NCBI GenBank assembly: GCA_948146395.1
Contig: OX411543.1
Location: 31,949,058 to 32,013,057 of the forward strand
Length of the DNA stretch: 64,000 nt
Direction: 5' to 3'
Source of the DNA: Fragum whitleyi
Taxonomy: Eukaryota > Mollusca > Bivalvia > Cardiida > Cardiidae
Part shown: positions 54,780 through 64,000 of the stretch, piece after piece
Layout of the letters: the number at the start of each line of letters is the position of its first letter
Position numbering within the stretch: position 1 is the first letter of the stretch
The notes under the pieces: model-generated
Told to the model about the DNA's origin: nothing
What the model saw: only the letters and a program-made list of their open reading frames with translations
Database searches by the model: none
Made by a program: the position numbers and the translations under genes

Positions 54780-55563
54780 GACTTTATTTAAAGAGGCTAC
54801 ATATTTGGTTTCCCAATCTTCCATATGGGCCTCAAAATATCACATTTACAGAGATTACACAGATATTTACACTATGTTATACACAAACGAAAATTTATTA
54901 ACCCATTTCAAAAAACAATCCATCTATATGATGTCCCTGAAGTAAAAAAAAAAAAGCTTTCAAAAACATTGAGGAATTTGAAGAAATTGCTTGTGATTAG
55001 CAGTTCATACATTGTCCAAAATGTTTTCTTACCATGAAGACAAAGGTTTTTAAAGTTTCATTAAATTAAATTTGTCATAAGCAGCATCCTTTGATCTAGA
55101 CCATTCTAAATTTTGTTTTGTCTTGAATAGGGTTAATTGAATTACACAATGATATATCAATTATAAGGGCTAAGATTATAAAAATTAATAGAAATAACAA
55201 TTAAACATTTTGTTGTTGCCTTATTCAATATACCTTTTTAGAGTGATATAACAACAGCTTGATATTATACTTGCAATAAAGATTTTCTATTTCAATAATG
55301 GAAAACAATGTGGTAAGATAAGAAAGATGATGTCACCAACAGTTTCTAGTTATACCATTTTGTTTTCATATAGTTAATTGAAGTTATCCCCCTTGATAGT
55401 ATAGGTTGCTCTTTTGATGGTGAACATGTGTGCCAAATTTCAAGTGAATGCCTTCAGTAGAACCAGAGATATAACAAAATGTCAAAGTTTTCGCAAGACG
55501 ACGACGACATGGAGGCTATAGCAATACCGAGGGTTTTCTCCGAAAACAGCCGAGCTAATAAAA
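54637..55563 (+). mobile_element. AACAAGAG modular element interrupted by a retroelement
   Basis: AACAAGAGCACCGCCTACGG with the hairpin GCACCGCCTACGGGTGC, then GTCGAAAAAGGGGCATAATT. The body resumes at about 55384 with TTATCCCCCTTGATAG, GTGTGCCAAATTTCAAGTGA and GTTTTCTCCGAAAACAGCCG then AGCTAATAAA. The interruption is 54743-55180 plus about 200 bp of AT-rich DNA. Confidence 0.65.
54743..55180 (-). mobile_element. Retroelement with AATAAAGTCG(TTA)n tail, second copy
   Basis: The ATA/AAT run and CGACTTTATTTAAAGAGGC at the left are the 3' tail in antisense. The far end AATTATAAGGGCTAAGATTA coincides with the far end of the 29149-29562 copy. Confidence 0.6.
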
Positions 55564-55775
55564 AGGTATATGGACAAACAGAATGACCGACCTACCACCA
55601 AATACAAAGCAATATACCCACTCTTCTACAAAGAGTAGCATAATAATATTCACATTCACAGAATGAATTCATTATATTTTACATTTCTTTTGCCCTTTCC
55701 CATTTTTTCAAAATTTTGTACTGGTCCTTATTGAAAGATGTTGGAGAGAACAATGACAAAATGGTGCAATCTTGC

Positions 55776-55984
55776 CCCTTGTCATGCTGAATAAATTTTG
55801 GCTAAAAAATAGCATCAAAATCAAAGGCCAATTTTTATTTGAAAAACTAAATCTATTGACGTTTCTGGTTTAAAAATGAGAAAGAGGTGATGTAGACTAA
55901 CATCAGACTGCACATATGTGCAGGCTGATGTTTGTCTATAGCTCCTGCCAAAGCAGGAATATTCCAGGTTCAGCATGACAAGGG
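55776..55984. mobile_element. TTAA-B MITE in a repeat
   Basis: CCCTTGTCATGCTGAATAAA at the left, the hairpin GCACATATGTGC, and TTCAGCATGACAAGGG at the right. The right flank is TTAA and the left is TTGC. The neighbouring 21 bp on the left (ACAATGACAAAATGGTGCAAT) and about 225 bp on the right are the same as around the TTAA-A copy at 59129. Confidence 0.65.
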
Positions 55985-55989
55985 TTAAA

Positions 55990-56212
55990 TAAATTTTTCT
56001 TTGTCATTGCATTGGAAAATATTGTTAGACATCAATTCTTTTTTTCTCTCATCCTTTCAGACTATTTGTTTTTCACCAATGGGTATATCATTGTAGACCT
56101 ATGTGGGATGGCAGCTCTAGGCTAGGAAAGGATGTTATGGTAGTACTGGTGTGTGAAATAACAGGAATTCGTTGTTAGGTGCTCCAGCCATTAAAATATA
56201 ACTGAAAGCTTG
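55990..56212 (+). mobile_element. SINE-A, sense, with extra 5' segment
   Basis: TTTCTTTGTCATTGCATTGG, AAAATATTGTTAGACATC, then the SINE-A core TAGACCTATGTGGGATGGCA..GGAAAGGATGTTATGGTAGT and GTTAGGTGCTCCAGCC. The 5' segment is shared only with 59351-59565. Confidence 0.6.
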
Positions 56213-56279
56213 TTAAAGGGAGTACACAAAATGCTGACCAACAACGCATGTCACCCGACACAGGACCGATGTCCAACAC

Positions 56280-56334
56280 AGTGTGATGACAAAAGCTCAC
56301 CATGAGCATTCTGTGCTCAAGTGAGCTTAAAATC
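56280..56334 (+). mobile_element. AACAAGAG element, 3' remnant
   Basis: GCTCACCATGAGCATTCTGT, then GCTCAAGTGAGCTTAAAA: the typical terminal hairpin with its A tail, without a body. Confidence 0.55.
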
Positions 56335-56393
56335 AAAGGAAGGTAAAATCCCTATACTGTACAAGAAAGAGTTAACTACAAAAAAAGAAAAAA

Positions 56394-56632
56394 GAGCCTG
56401 TGTGTAACATTTTCAACAATTTGAAATGTTCGTGAGGTGCAAACATTGAGCTGTGTAGACAGCCACATACTGTAAATATAAAGTAACCTGATGGTCTACA
56501 GATACTTTGAGACATTATCTATTTATTTAGCACATAGTGAAGACTCTGGTCAGACTGTGCAGATGCACAGGCTGGTCAGAGTCTTTTCTTTGTGCATATT
56601 TGAAATTTTTGGAAATCTTACACACAGGCTCA
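56394..56632. mobile_element. MITE-2, reverse order
   Basis: GAGCCTGTGTGTAACATTTT at the left and CTTACACACAGGCTC at the right. The hairpin CAGACTGTGCAGATGCACAG lies toward the right end, opposite to 53962. Confidence 0.65.
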
Positions 56633-57232
56633 ATTATTATGCAAAGTTTATACACAATCTTTTTTGGGGAGAGCCTGTAATTATAAATTCTGAACAGAAT
56701 GAACTAGGCTTTGGCAATATGTTAAATATTCTAAGAAAATATCAATAGTTAAAATTCATGCTTAGCATTTAAGCACAAATCTATATTCAAAAATTCATTC
56801 CATTTATCTTTAAACTTTTTTTTATCAAAAAACATTTAACTATTCAAAATAATTAACTCTTATACATGTACAATTTAAGACATGATTCACAAAACCATAG
56901 AACAGTAAGCACCAAGACCTTATCTGAAATAATAAATCCTACATGCACATGCTAAGATTTTTGTGACCTGTCCGAGACCAACTGGGAACTATGTAGAATT
57001 TTTTAAATAAGGTAGCAAATTGTCCCAAGATACACCCATAAAACTGCTGGATGTCCAAGTATGAAACTCAACAAAGGGATTTAAGCTAAATAGAGTTACA
57101 GTTCTTGTGCACTGCACTCTGTAATTAATAGAGGAACATAACTGTCAAGTTTTAAGTCAATCATACATTAGTTTTGCTGTGGACAGAGAAGTTGATGTTG
57201 CCCACCTGCTGGAAACCATTCACTGGGGGCCT

Positions 57233-57457
57233 GGGGCCCGTTCTTATAAACTTCTTACAAAAAAATTAATCATAAATTAAACCTAGTAATTTTCATTGAT
57301 AGTTAGATTCTGTCTAGCAAAATCTCATTGAAATCATCTTTAGAATACAATTTCAATGAGATGATACATGGCAGAATTCCATATTTAGTAAGTACTGTAG
57401 GAGCAACTTGTAATTATTGACTAACACAAAAAAGATGTTAAGTATAATATGTCCCTT
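57233..57457. mobile_element. MITE-5 copy
   Basis: GGGGCCCGTTCTTATAAACT at the left and AAGTATAATATGTCCC at the right, with the centre AAATCTCATTGAAATCATCT / ATTTCAATGAGATG. Confidence 0.6.
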
Positions 57458-57474
57458 CTTTCTATTGGTGTATA

Positions 57475-58865
57475 AAAAGGATTGGATCCAGCAAAGGTGT
57501 GCCAGATGGTGTTTTCATGTATAATTACATAGGAAGTAGAATAAAATCAGAGAATTTGCTATCTGGGAAAAGTTTCAAACCCGATCAGTCTGTGCAGATC
57601 AATCAGTTCGACACCAGGGCTGAATCTAGGTTTTCACTAAAGTGGGCCAACTCCCCCATCACATTTCAAAATGTGGGCCAACATGTTTAAGGATTGGGCC
57701 AAAAGCAGGCATTCTCTTTTACTCACAAAATTTAAAGTTATGACTTATTATCTTAAAAAGAGAGACACACTGAAAAGACAGTGAGATGTGAAGGATCATT
57801 TTGTAACAATCATTCCTTTATATCCATTTATTTGCTAAAGATAATTATGTTGTTGAGATATTTTTGGTAGCAACTTTTTCTTTATGTCCTTTCATTTTCT
57901 TTATAAATCTTATTAAGGTAATTAATTTTAATTCATTTTGGTACTTGAGGCTTTCAATACGGTCCAAACCCTCCCCCAGTTATACCAGCCGCTGTATGTA
58001 TTGCCCATTAGAAGAGAACGAAATGTGTACAGTCGTGTTTTATAATCACTTCACTCTACTGAAAATGTGCAACCAAAACGTCGTAAGTACAACTTCAGTG
58101 AAGTTGCACTCACGTGGACTCGACCACGTATCAATGATAATTATTCCTGATAGATGTTTTTCAAAATCAAAGTTTTGATTGATGCATTTTTAATAGAGTA
58201 TGGATGAAGGAATTTCCAGAGAGGATAACCAAAGTTTCAAAATTAAACAATCAAAATCTTGTTGCATCATTCCAATTATGCGACGCTAATCCATTCAGAC
58301 ATAGACAATGGAATAATTAATCTGGTTTTCGTACCTGATTCTTATTTATTCATTTTCCGACAATTATCTTTCTTATGTCCCAATAGAAAATTCTTATCTA
58401 AAATAACAACTTTCGGAAGCTGGGCCCCCTGTCTTGTGTTGAAAGGATATGTGAAAATTGATTGCATAAAGCTTTATCCATAAGGTGTATTGGTATCACT
58501 TACGACTCTATTACCTTAGAATAATACTACACAATAACTGTAGGCTATCTTCACTGAAGCGTAACTTTTATCGAGGAAGCTGACTGGGGATTCTATTTAT
58601 AAGTTACGATTATTCCAGGGTAGATATAAACAGCTTTACACAATACAATATAAATTAGGGTTTTTCTCAACAGTCTCTAAATGTATTAACGATTAACGCA
58701 CAGCTTACTTAATAATGCGCCAACCATTTTAAATGAGCGTGACCTGTGCCGCACGGCATTGTGTTTTTTGCGGCACGTACAATTTTAAAGCGGGAATCCC
58801 GCAATCCCGCGCCCTAGATTCAGCTCTGGACACTATTCACACTTCCCAGATGGTCCTTTAATATC
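57475..58865. mobile_element. MITE-1, diverged, split by a 1.2-kb insert
   Basis: The left piece (GGATTGGATCCAGCAAAGG, GTTTCAAACCCGATCAGTC, CAGTTCGACAC) and the right piece (GACACTATTCACACTTCCCA, GATGGTCC) form the right half of a MITE-1. The left terminus is missing. Confidence 0.55.
57615..58828. mobile_element. 1.2-kb TIR element with GACAC duplication
   Basis: CAGGGCTGAATCTAGG at the left and CCTAGATTCAGCTCTG at the right are inverted over 16 bp with one mismatch. GACAC stands at 57610-57614 and 58829-58833. The interior (reading frames at 57864-58178 and 58259-58483) shows nothing I recognise. Within it, 58750-58810 has CCGCACGGCATTG and GCGGGAATCCCGC inverted repeats. A 5-bp TSD does not fit hAT (8 bp); the superfamily is open. 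Confidence 0.6.
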
Positions 58866-59128
58866 TTGTTTAGAAAAATATTTCATTCTATTTCAGTAAT
58901 ACTTGTCTTGAATCTCCATCCTGTAATATGAAATCTGTGTAAAGTAAATATTCAAAATAGCACATTTTGTGGGGTCAGTGCAAAACTATAACAAGACAAC
59001 TGTATGCATTGTACCTGGATAGTAAGAATCTCTCTTTTAATGGTGAATATGCACACCAAGTTCCAAGGCAATATCTTTAGTAGCAACAAAGATATGATGA
59101 TGACAATGACAAAATGGTGCAATTTTAA

Positions 59129-59346
59129 CCCTTTCCTGTTTTACAAAGTTTCAGACCTGTCCAAATCCAAAGGTTTTGCAGACAAAAATTAAAAGTGGAT
59201 TTAATTTGAAAAATAAAGATTCAGTAGGGTAGAAAATAGTGTGGAAAAGGAAGAAATTGCTTGTCAGAAGCAATTTCCTTTTTCACAATGTTTTCTCAAT
59301 CATAAAATCAAAGACACGTAAAAAGCAGGGATTAAACAGCAAAGGG
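59129..59346. mobile_element. TTAA-A MITE (reverse of 41420)
   Basis: TTAA at 59125-59128 and 59347-59350. CCCTTTCCTGTTTTACAAAG at the left and AGGGATTAAACAGCAAAGGG at the right. The centre hairpin is GAAATTGCTTGTCAGAAGC. Confidence 0.75.
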
Positions 59347-59350
59347 TTAA

Positions 59351-59565
59351 ATAAATCTTTCTTTGTCATTGCATTGGAAAATATTGTTAGACATCATTTC
59401 TTCTTTTTTTTTCTCATTCTTTCAGACTATTTGTATTCCACAAATGGGTCGAAGATCGTAGACCTATGTGGGGTAGCATCTGGAGGCTAGGAAAGGATGT
59501 TATGGTATTACTGGTGTGATATATACCAGGAATTCATTGTCAGGTGCTCCAGCCACTAAAATTGA
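59351..59565 (+). mobile_element. SINE-A, sense, with extra 5' segment
   Basis: TTTCTTTGTCATTGCATTGG, CAGACTATTTGTATTCCAC, TAGACCTATGTGGGGTAGCA, GCTAGGAAAGGATGTTATGG and CAGGTGCTCCAGCC. Colinear with 55990-56212. Confidence 0.65.
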
Positions 59566-59744
59566 AGTTTGTCATGACAATAACTATGCCAACACCACCA
59601 AAACACCAGTGCCATGTCAATGACACCAAAGTGATGACAATACTTTGATGTTTTGTTCCAGAACAGCCAAGTTAAGTTGTGCTTATATACCGGTAATTAA
59701 AGACACTTTCAATAGTTTTGTACTGTACCCACAATTATATATAT

Positions 59745-60003
59745 GTGACCCGTCACAAGAAAAGGGAACATCAGGGTAGTGTGTAAAGTGTCGACCCTAG
59801 TCAGACTGCGCGGATTTCGCAGACTGACTAGGATCGAAACTTTTCTCACTTTACTTATTTTCTGAATCTAAAATGATCAATCTACCTTCATGTGAAGAGT
59901 TTTTGAAATTCAACCTCTGGTTGATCTATGCTGAACCCTATCTCTTTTTCAAAAATTATTTTACAAATTTCCCAGATGGTCCCTTTTCATGTGACAGGTG
60001 ACA
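59745..60003. mobile_element. MITE-1 copy next to the kelch gene
   Basis: GTGACCCGTCACAAGAAAAG at the left and CCTTTTCATGTGACAGGTGA at the right. The hairpin CCCTAGTCAGACTGCG / CGCAGACTGACTAGG lies near the left end. It stops 39 bp from the kelch stop codon and so probably lies in or just beyond the 3' UTR. Confidence 0.7.
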
Positions 60004-60041
60004 TATTAACAATACTTTTTTTTTTCTAAAAATAGCACTTT

Positions 60042-60373
60042 TTATCTGTTTACAGCACATTTTTGTGTAAATTCATCGGCATCATCAGCATCATTATTGG
60101 CTGCCTCATTGTCAGAATCTGTGTCACCACTCGGAATGTGACTCAACCAGAATCCATCCTTTCTAGAGTCCAAATATTCCATTGTGTTTAAAAACTTTTT
60201 CCCGTTAAAACCACCGACGGCGTACAAACACCCGTCGAGAGCTGCCACACCACAATTGGCCCTGTAAGAGTTCAAGGTTGGTCCCAGTACCCATGTGTGA
60301 CTCCCTGGATCATAAACTTCTGTGGAGTTTAACGCTGTTGTGCCGTCATTTCCTCCAACAACAAATATTTTGC
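60042..60373 (-). CDS. IVNS1ABP: Kelch-repeat protein (IVNS1ABP-like), terminal coding exon
   Basis: The last exon begins after the acceptor ATATTTCAG (60374 upward) and ends with a stop at 60042-60044. Joined to the exon at 61904-62077 it gives an uninterrupted frame across a phase-1 intron. It encodes two kelch blades: KIFVVGGNDGTTALNSTEVY with YDPGSHTW, and then NSYRANCGVAALDGCLYAVG with GFNGKKFLNTMEYLD. The Gly-Gly pairs and the spaced Tyr and Trp are the kelch signature. A short acidic tail (DTDSDNEAANNDADDADEF) follows. The end YAVGGF-G--FLNT-E resembles the last blade of NS1A-binding protein (IVNS1ABP), an actin-associated BTB-kelch protein in vertebrates. Another BTB-kelch family member remains possible. 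No clear AATAAA is seen before the MITE at 60003. Confidence 0.85.
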
Positions 60374-60475
60374 CTGAAATATTATAGCTGTTTATAATTA
60401 TCTCAAAACAGAGGAAATACTTCAGAATAATTTTAAATGGATTCTATGGCTTGTTGCCACACATGATAACATTAA

Positions 60476-60793
60476 CTCTTGTCATGCCGGAATATTTCTG
60501 CCTTGGCAAGAGCTATAGAAAAACATCAGCCTGCACATATCGATGGCTCAGTGCAAAACAGTTGTAACTCCCTATAAACATATAGGCAGTTACAACTGTT
60601 TTGCACTGAGCCATCAATATGTGTAGTCTGATCTTTGTCTTTACTACATGTTTTTCTTTTTTTGAATCCATAAAAGTTGATTTTTTTTTATTTTCATAAT
60701 GATTACCTACTCACTATTAATGCATCCAGTGCTTTGAGCACTTTGATTTTGTTGCAATTTTGCAAAGATTTTTTTCTTTCAGCGTGACAAGGG
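60476..60793. mobile_element. TTAA-B MITE in the kelch intron, itself interrupted
   Basis: TTAA at 60472-60475 and 60794-60797. CTCTTGTCATGCCGGAATAT at the left and AGCGTGACAAGGG at the right. A 76-bp foldback is inserted within its GCACATATGTGC hairpin. The right half is longer than in the other copies. Confidence 0.65.
60542..60615. repeat. Small foldback element (FB-3) in a hairpin tip
   Basis: GATGGCTCAGTGCAAAACAG and TTGTAACTCCCTATA pair with TATAGGCAGTTACAACTG and TTTTGCACTGAGCCATC almost perfectly. The host tetramer ATAT is present on both sides (60537-60540 and 60617-60620). Confidence 0.75.
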
Positions 60794-60904
60794 TTAAAGT
60801 TGACCTATTTCAGCCTCTTTGTGACAATACAAACAATTTCAAGTGTGCTTAGACTGCATTCAACAAGCAGACTGCATAGCCACACTGCTTTTGTTGGAGT
60901 ATCA

Positions 60905-61150
60905 AATGTGATTACTTTAGCACACTGCAAATAACGCCTGCAGGGGGTAATGTTTAAGCCATGTGCTATGGCAACTTCTTTTTTACTGCAATAAACGCAG
61001 TGAAAAATACTCTTGGCCCTTATAATTGCAATCCTTTAGATAATTCGTGTAACAATTTAAATTCTAAGCCAAATGATACAAGGTTTGTCTACTTTCTGTG
61101 CATATAGATCAATTCACAAGATCTATTTTTAGATCCCATATTAAGATTTT
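60905..61150. repeat. FB-2 relative, diverged
   Basis: GCACACTGCAAATAACGCCT, GTAATGTTTAAGCCATGTGC, CAATAAACGCAGTGAAAAAT, CCCTTATAATTGCAATC, then GTCTACTTTCTGTGCATA: the right arm of the 26030 palindrome plus the same downstream sequence. The left arm is missing. Confidence 0.6.
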
Positions 61151-61650
61151 TGTTATCTCCCTATCAGAGTTTGCTGGCATCAAGTTTTACAAATTTGATA
61201 CAAAGAGATTTTTTTTTGTCTAGTAGGCTGCCTCATTTTATAATGCAATCATTGTGATTGAGCGATGTTGAGAATGTTGCTCAACAAAGTTTTCTTATGT
61301 CGCAAAAGAAGTCTGATTGTTCAGTTAAACTAGTTTGTTGTAAAGCAGACTAATACACTCCACCAGTGCTTTGGCCCAGTTACATTAACAGTTCTCAGAG
61401 ATAAATTTTGCCTTTACCTTTGTGACCTAAAAACAACAGTGCACTTTCTTGAGTTATGGGCACCAATTGTGTAAAGTTTCCTGATTCTAGGTCACTTCAT
61501 ACTTGATTAGGGTTCAGAGATGAACAATTCTAATTCTATTACAATAATTTTCTTCTTTTTACCCATCATTTTCTCAAGTATAAGATGGTCACAAGGATCT
61601 AAAAATCCCATTACTGAAGAGGAAAGGATTTAAACATTATTAAATGATTT

Positions 61651-61858
61651 CAGTCTGTGCATGAGATTTCCAACAATTTCATTTATGTACATCCACACAG
61701 TCTGTCCAGAGTCTTCACTATGTATTTTATAGATAGATAAGGTCTAAAAGTACTTGTACACCAGATAATATTACATTTACAGTAGGTAGCAGTCTATGCT
61801 GCTCAATGTTTGCACCTCACGCAAATTTCAAATTGTTGGAAATTTCATGCACAGGCTC
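61651..61858. mobile_element. MITE-2 in the kelch intron
   Basis: CAGTCTGTGCATGAGATTTC at the left and GGAAATTTCATGCACAGGCT at the right. The inner hairpin is reduced to CCACACAGTCTGTCCAGAG. Confidence 0.65.
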
Positions 61859-61903
61859 ATTTTAAAGTATGAAATAAGTAAATAGTAAAATTGATCAAGT
61901 TAC

Positions 61904-62077
61904 CCTGATAAATGTCAACACCAGCTCCTCTTCTGCCGATATTTAACGGTACACCCATGGACCACTCATTGGTTTGTGGATCGTAGATTTCTACGTCACA
62001 CAGACATTTCCAGCCGTTGGTCCCTCCCACAGCGTAAATCTTATTCTTTATTGCTGTTATGGCAACTTGGAATCTTG
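61904..62077 (-). CDS. IVNS1ABP: Kelch-repeat protein (IVNS1ABP-like), penultimate exon
   Basis: 174 bp between the acceptor AATTTTCAG (62078 upward) and the donor GTAACT (61903 downward). It carries two bases of a split codon, 57 whole codons and one base. The product includes RFQVAITAIKNKIYAVGG, TNGWKCLCDVEIYDPQTNEW and PLNIGRRGAGVDIYQ: one kelch blade with its Gly-Gly, Tyr and Trp positions in place. The RRGAGV stretch and W-x-CL--VE-Y-P pattern recall NS1A-binding protein. Upstream exons (BTB, BACK and earlier blades) are not present before the right edge. The 1530-bp intron to the last exon holds three or four mobile elements. Confidence 0.85.
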
Positions 62078-62641
62078 CTGAAAATTAAATTACAATGAAA
62101 CAAACTAACCTAAAATAGTAATTATTTTCCTTACTCTTTTTTAGTCTTTTAACTAATATTATAAAGAAATACATGTACATTTAAATAGGAATAGATCCAA
62201 AATTATTCAGTTAGGGTGTCAAATGCAAGTAATTATGATCATGATAAAATCAATACAAACAATTGTTCTAAAATAGGAATCAGCGTCAAATGTTTATTTC
62301 AAGTTTCAAGTTGGTTAGTGATTACTGTTTATATGTAATTCACATATAATAGATTGACTACCTGTTGTGGTTTAAAATGTACATTTGATGTTTAAATTCC
62401 AAAATCAAGAAACAACAACATTTTTGTTTCTGTCAAGTCACTTGCATTCTTCTTTATCTTGCATGTAAGGCATGTAACAAATGGTGATTCAAGATTCTTC
62501 AAGATCAAAACAGAGGGTTTGATACATTGAAGAAGTCGCAAAAAGTGGTGATATTGATATTTGGGACTGCTGCCTCACTTTTATCATACAATATAGCTTA
62601 CCTCGCTCTCATTGTCCAATAAGGTTGTCACGTTTTAGAAA
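62078..62641. other. Kelch intron, no feature recognised
   Basis: AT-rich, without a second exon or repeat that I can support. Confidence 0.5.
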
Positions 62642-63893
62642 AACAAGAGGACCAAGATGGTCCTAGATCGCTCACCTGAGTCTCTTTGACCCCTGGTACA
62701 TCACATTAATTAGATAGGCAGATGTCAAAAAGAAGATAATTGCCTAAGATCATGGAACGTTTTCAGCGAAGAGCAAGACAGATATGCCCTTTTGCTCTTT
62801 GATTCTATGTAAAAAGGGTTGGGCCCGGGCAAAGCCCAAATATGACCCCAGGGTCTTGATATGAACAAACTTGGTAGAGGTCCACTAGATGATGCTACAT
62901 ACCAAATATGAAAGCTGTCTGCCTTCTGGTTTCAGAGAAGAAGATTTTTGAAGGTTTTCCTATTTTCACCCATCGTGCAAAGATGAGCTGAAAGGGATGC
63001 GCCCGGTTGGAGCCCAAATATGACCCAAGGGTCATAATATGAACAAACTTGGTAGGGGCCCACTAGATGATGCTACATACCAAAAATGAAGGCAGTGTGT
63101 CCTCTGGTTTTGACTAAAGAAGATTTTAAAAGATTTTCGCTCTTTGATTCTATGTAAAAAGGGTTGCGCCCGGGTGGAGCCCAAATATGATCCTAGGGTC
63201 TTGATATGTACAAACTTGGTAGAGGTCCACTAATTGATGCTACATACCACATATGAAAGCTGTCTGCCATCTGGTTTCATAGAAGAAGATTTTTGAAGAT
63301 TTTCGGTTTTTTACCCTTCGTGCTCATAGGAGATAAAGGGATGCACCCGTGCAAAGCCCAAATATGACCCAAGGGTCTTGATATGAACAAACTTGGTAGA
63401 GGCCCACTAGGTGATGCTACACACCAAATATTAAAGCTGTCTGCCATCTGGTTTCAGAGAAGAAGATTCTTAAAGATTTTCTCTCTTTGATTCTATGTAA
63501 AAAGGGTTGGGCCCGGGCAAAGCCCAAATATGACCCCAGGGTCTTGATATGAACAAACTTGGTAGAGGTCCACTAGATGATGCTACATACCAAATATGAA
63601 AGCTGTCTGCCTTCTGGTTTCAGAGAAGAAGATTTTTAAAGATTTTCATATTTTCACCCTTTTTGTTAAGGGTAAAGGGAAAGTTAAGGGTGGATTTCAT
63701 TTATTTGAACAACTTTGGTAGAGCTTCACCCAAGGAACATCCCTGCCAAGTTTCATCAAGATTGGCCCACTGGTTTAGGAGGAGAAGATGTTTAAAGAAA
63801 TTGTGGACGACGGACGACGCACGACTGACGACGGACATTCTACGATCCCAATAGCTCACCTTGAGCACTTCGTGCTCAGGTGAGCTAAAAAAG
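62642..63893 (+). mobile_element. AACAAGAG modular element with five internal tandem units
   Basis: AACAAGAGGACCAAGATGGT begins the element, with the hairpin GGACCAAGATGGTCC. Units of about 160-180 bp start near 62817, 62995, 63163, 63345 and 63507, each with GCCCAAATATGACCC, GGGTCTTGATATGAACAAAC, GAGGTCCACTAGATGATGC and TCTGGTTTCAGAGAAGAAG. The 3' end is a GACGACGGAC tract, then the hairpin GCTCACCTTGAGCACTTCG / TGCTCAGGTGAGC and TAAAAAA. It lies in the kelch gene, probably in an intron, antisense to the gene. Confidence 0.7.
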
Positions 63894-64000
63894 AGGTTAT
63901 GCACAGTAGCCTCTTTCTGGTCGTTCAATATAGATCAGGATATTTCACAGTCAAGTGATGCACAATAAACCATGTCATTGGTCTAAATTGTTTAGGTGGG
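63894..64000. other. Right edge, nothing recognised
   Basis: 107 bp without exon or repeat signal; presumably still within the kelch gene. Confidence 0.4.

Larger units (their letters stand above)
58985..59675 (+). mobile_element. AACAAGAG-class body split by later insertions
   Basis: 58985-59115 (GTATGCATTGTACCTGGATA, ATGCACACCAAGTTCCAAGG, ACAAAGATATGATG) and 59566-59675 (GAAGTTTGTCATGACAATAA, GTTCCAGAACAGCCAAG) read as one element of the 50272/54637 class. The intervening block is the TTAA-A MITE plus SINE-A. Confidence 0.4.

Overview
The window is AT-rich eukaryotic DNA, most likely from a bivalve mollusc (clam-like). The reasons are tRNA-derived SINEs, many short inverted-repeat elements, AACAAGAG modular repeats with internal tandem units (a style known from bivalves such as the pearl/CvA group), two spliced kelch exons whose sequence is animal-like, and no bacterial gene layout. 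There are no rRNA genes, CRISPR arrays or operons. Family labels used here (SINE-A, MITE-1 and so on) are mine, based on copies compared within the window; no database was searched. Layout: 1-2336 holds the right end of a PIF/Harbinger derivative, an antisense SINE and a broken BEL/Pao-like gag. 3.2-22 kb is intergenic DNA with scattered MITEs, SINEs, foldback elements and a 279-bp CT microsatellite. 22-24.4 kb holds a decayed Tc1-type transposase carrying two later insertions. 25394-25593 is an assembly gap. 26-32.3 kb contains a near-perfect 154-bp palindrome, a pair of LTR-like direct repeats, a candidate three-finger (Ly6/uPAR-like) exon on the minus strand and a candidate terminal exon with a YVNV tail on the plus strand. 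32.3-59.7 kb is stacked repeats, many inserted inside one another. 60-62.1 kb (minus strand) holds the last two coding exons of a kelch-repeat protein resembling NS1A-binding protein (IVNS1ABP); the gene continues beyond the right edge. The window reads as a record of transposition rather than a gene cluster. Several insertion orders can be read directly: Harbinger into SINE-A, a Mutator-like MITE into SINE-A and into Tc1, SINE-A into MITE-1, a 1.2-kb TIR element into MITE-1, TTAA-type MITEs into other repeats, and a small foldback element into the hairpin tip of a TTAA-type MITE. Stretches over 300 bases not listed (for example 2340-3270, 3520-4620, 14290-14770, 18300-19300, 21090-21550, 25600-26020, 27910-28245, 28365-29145, 37570-38000, 38250-38900, 40975-41400, 42770-43320, 45330-45780, 53170-53580, 56640-57230) show AT-rich sequence with no gene or repeat I can support.
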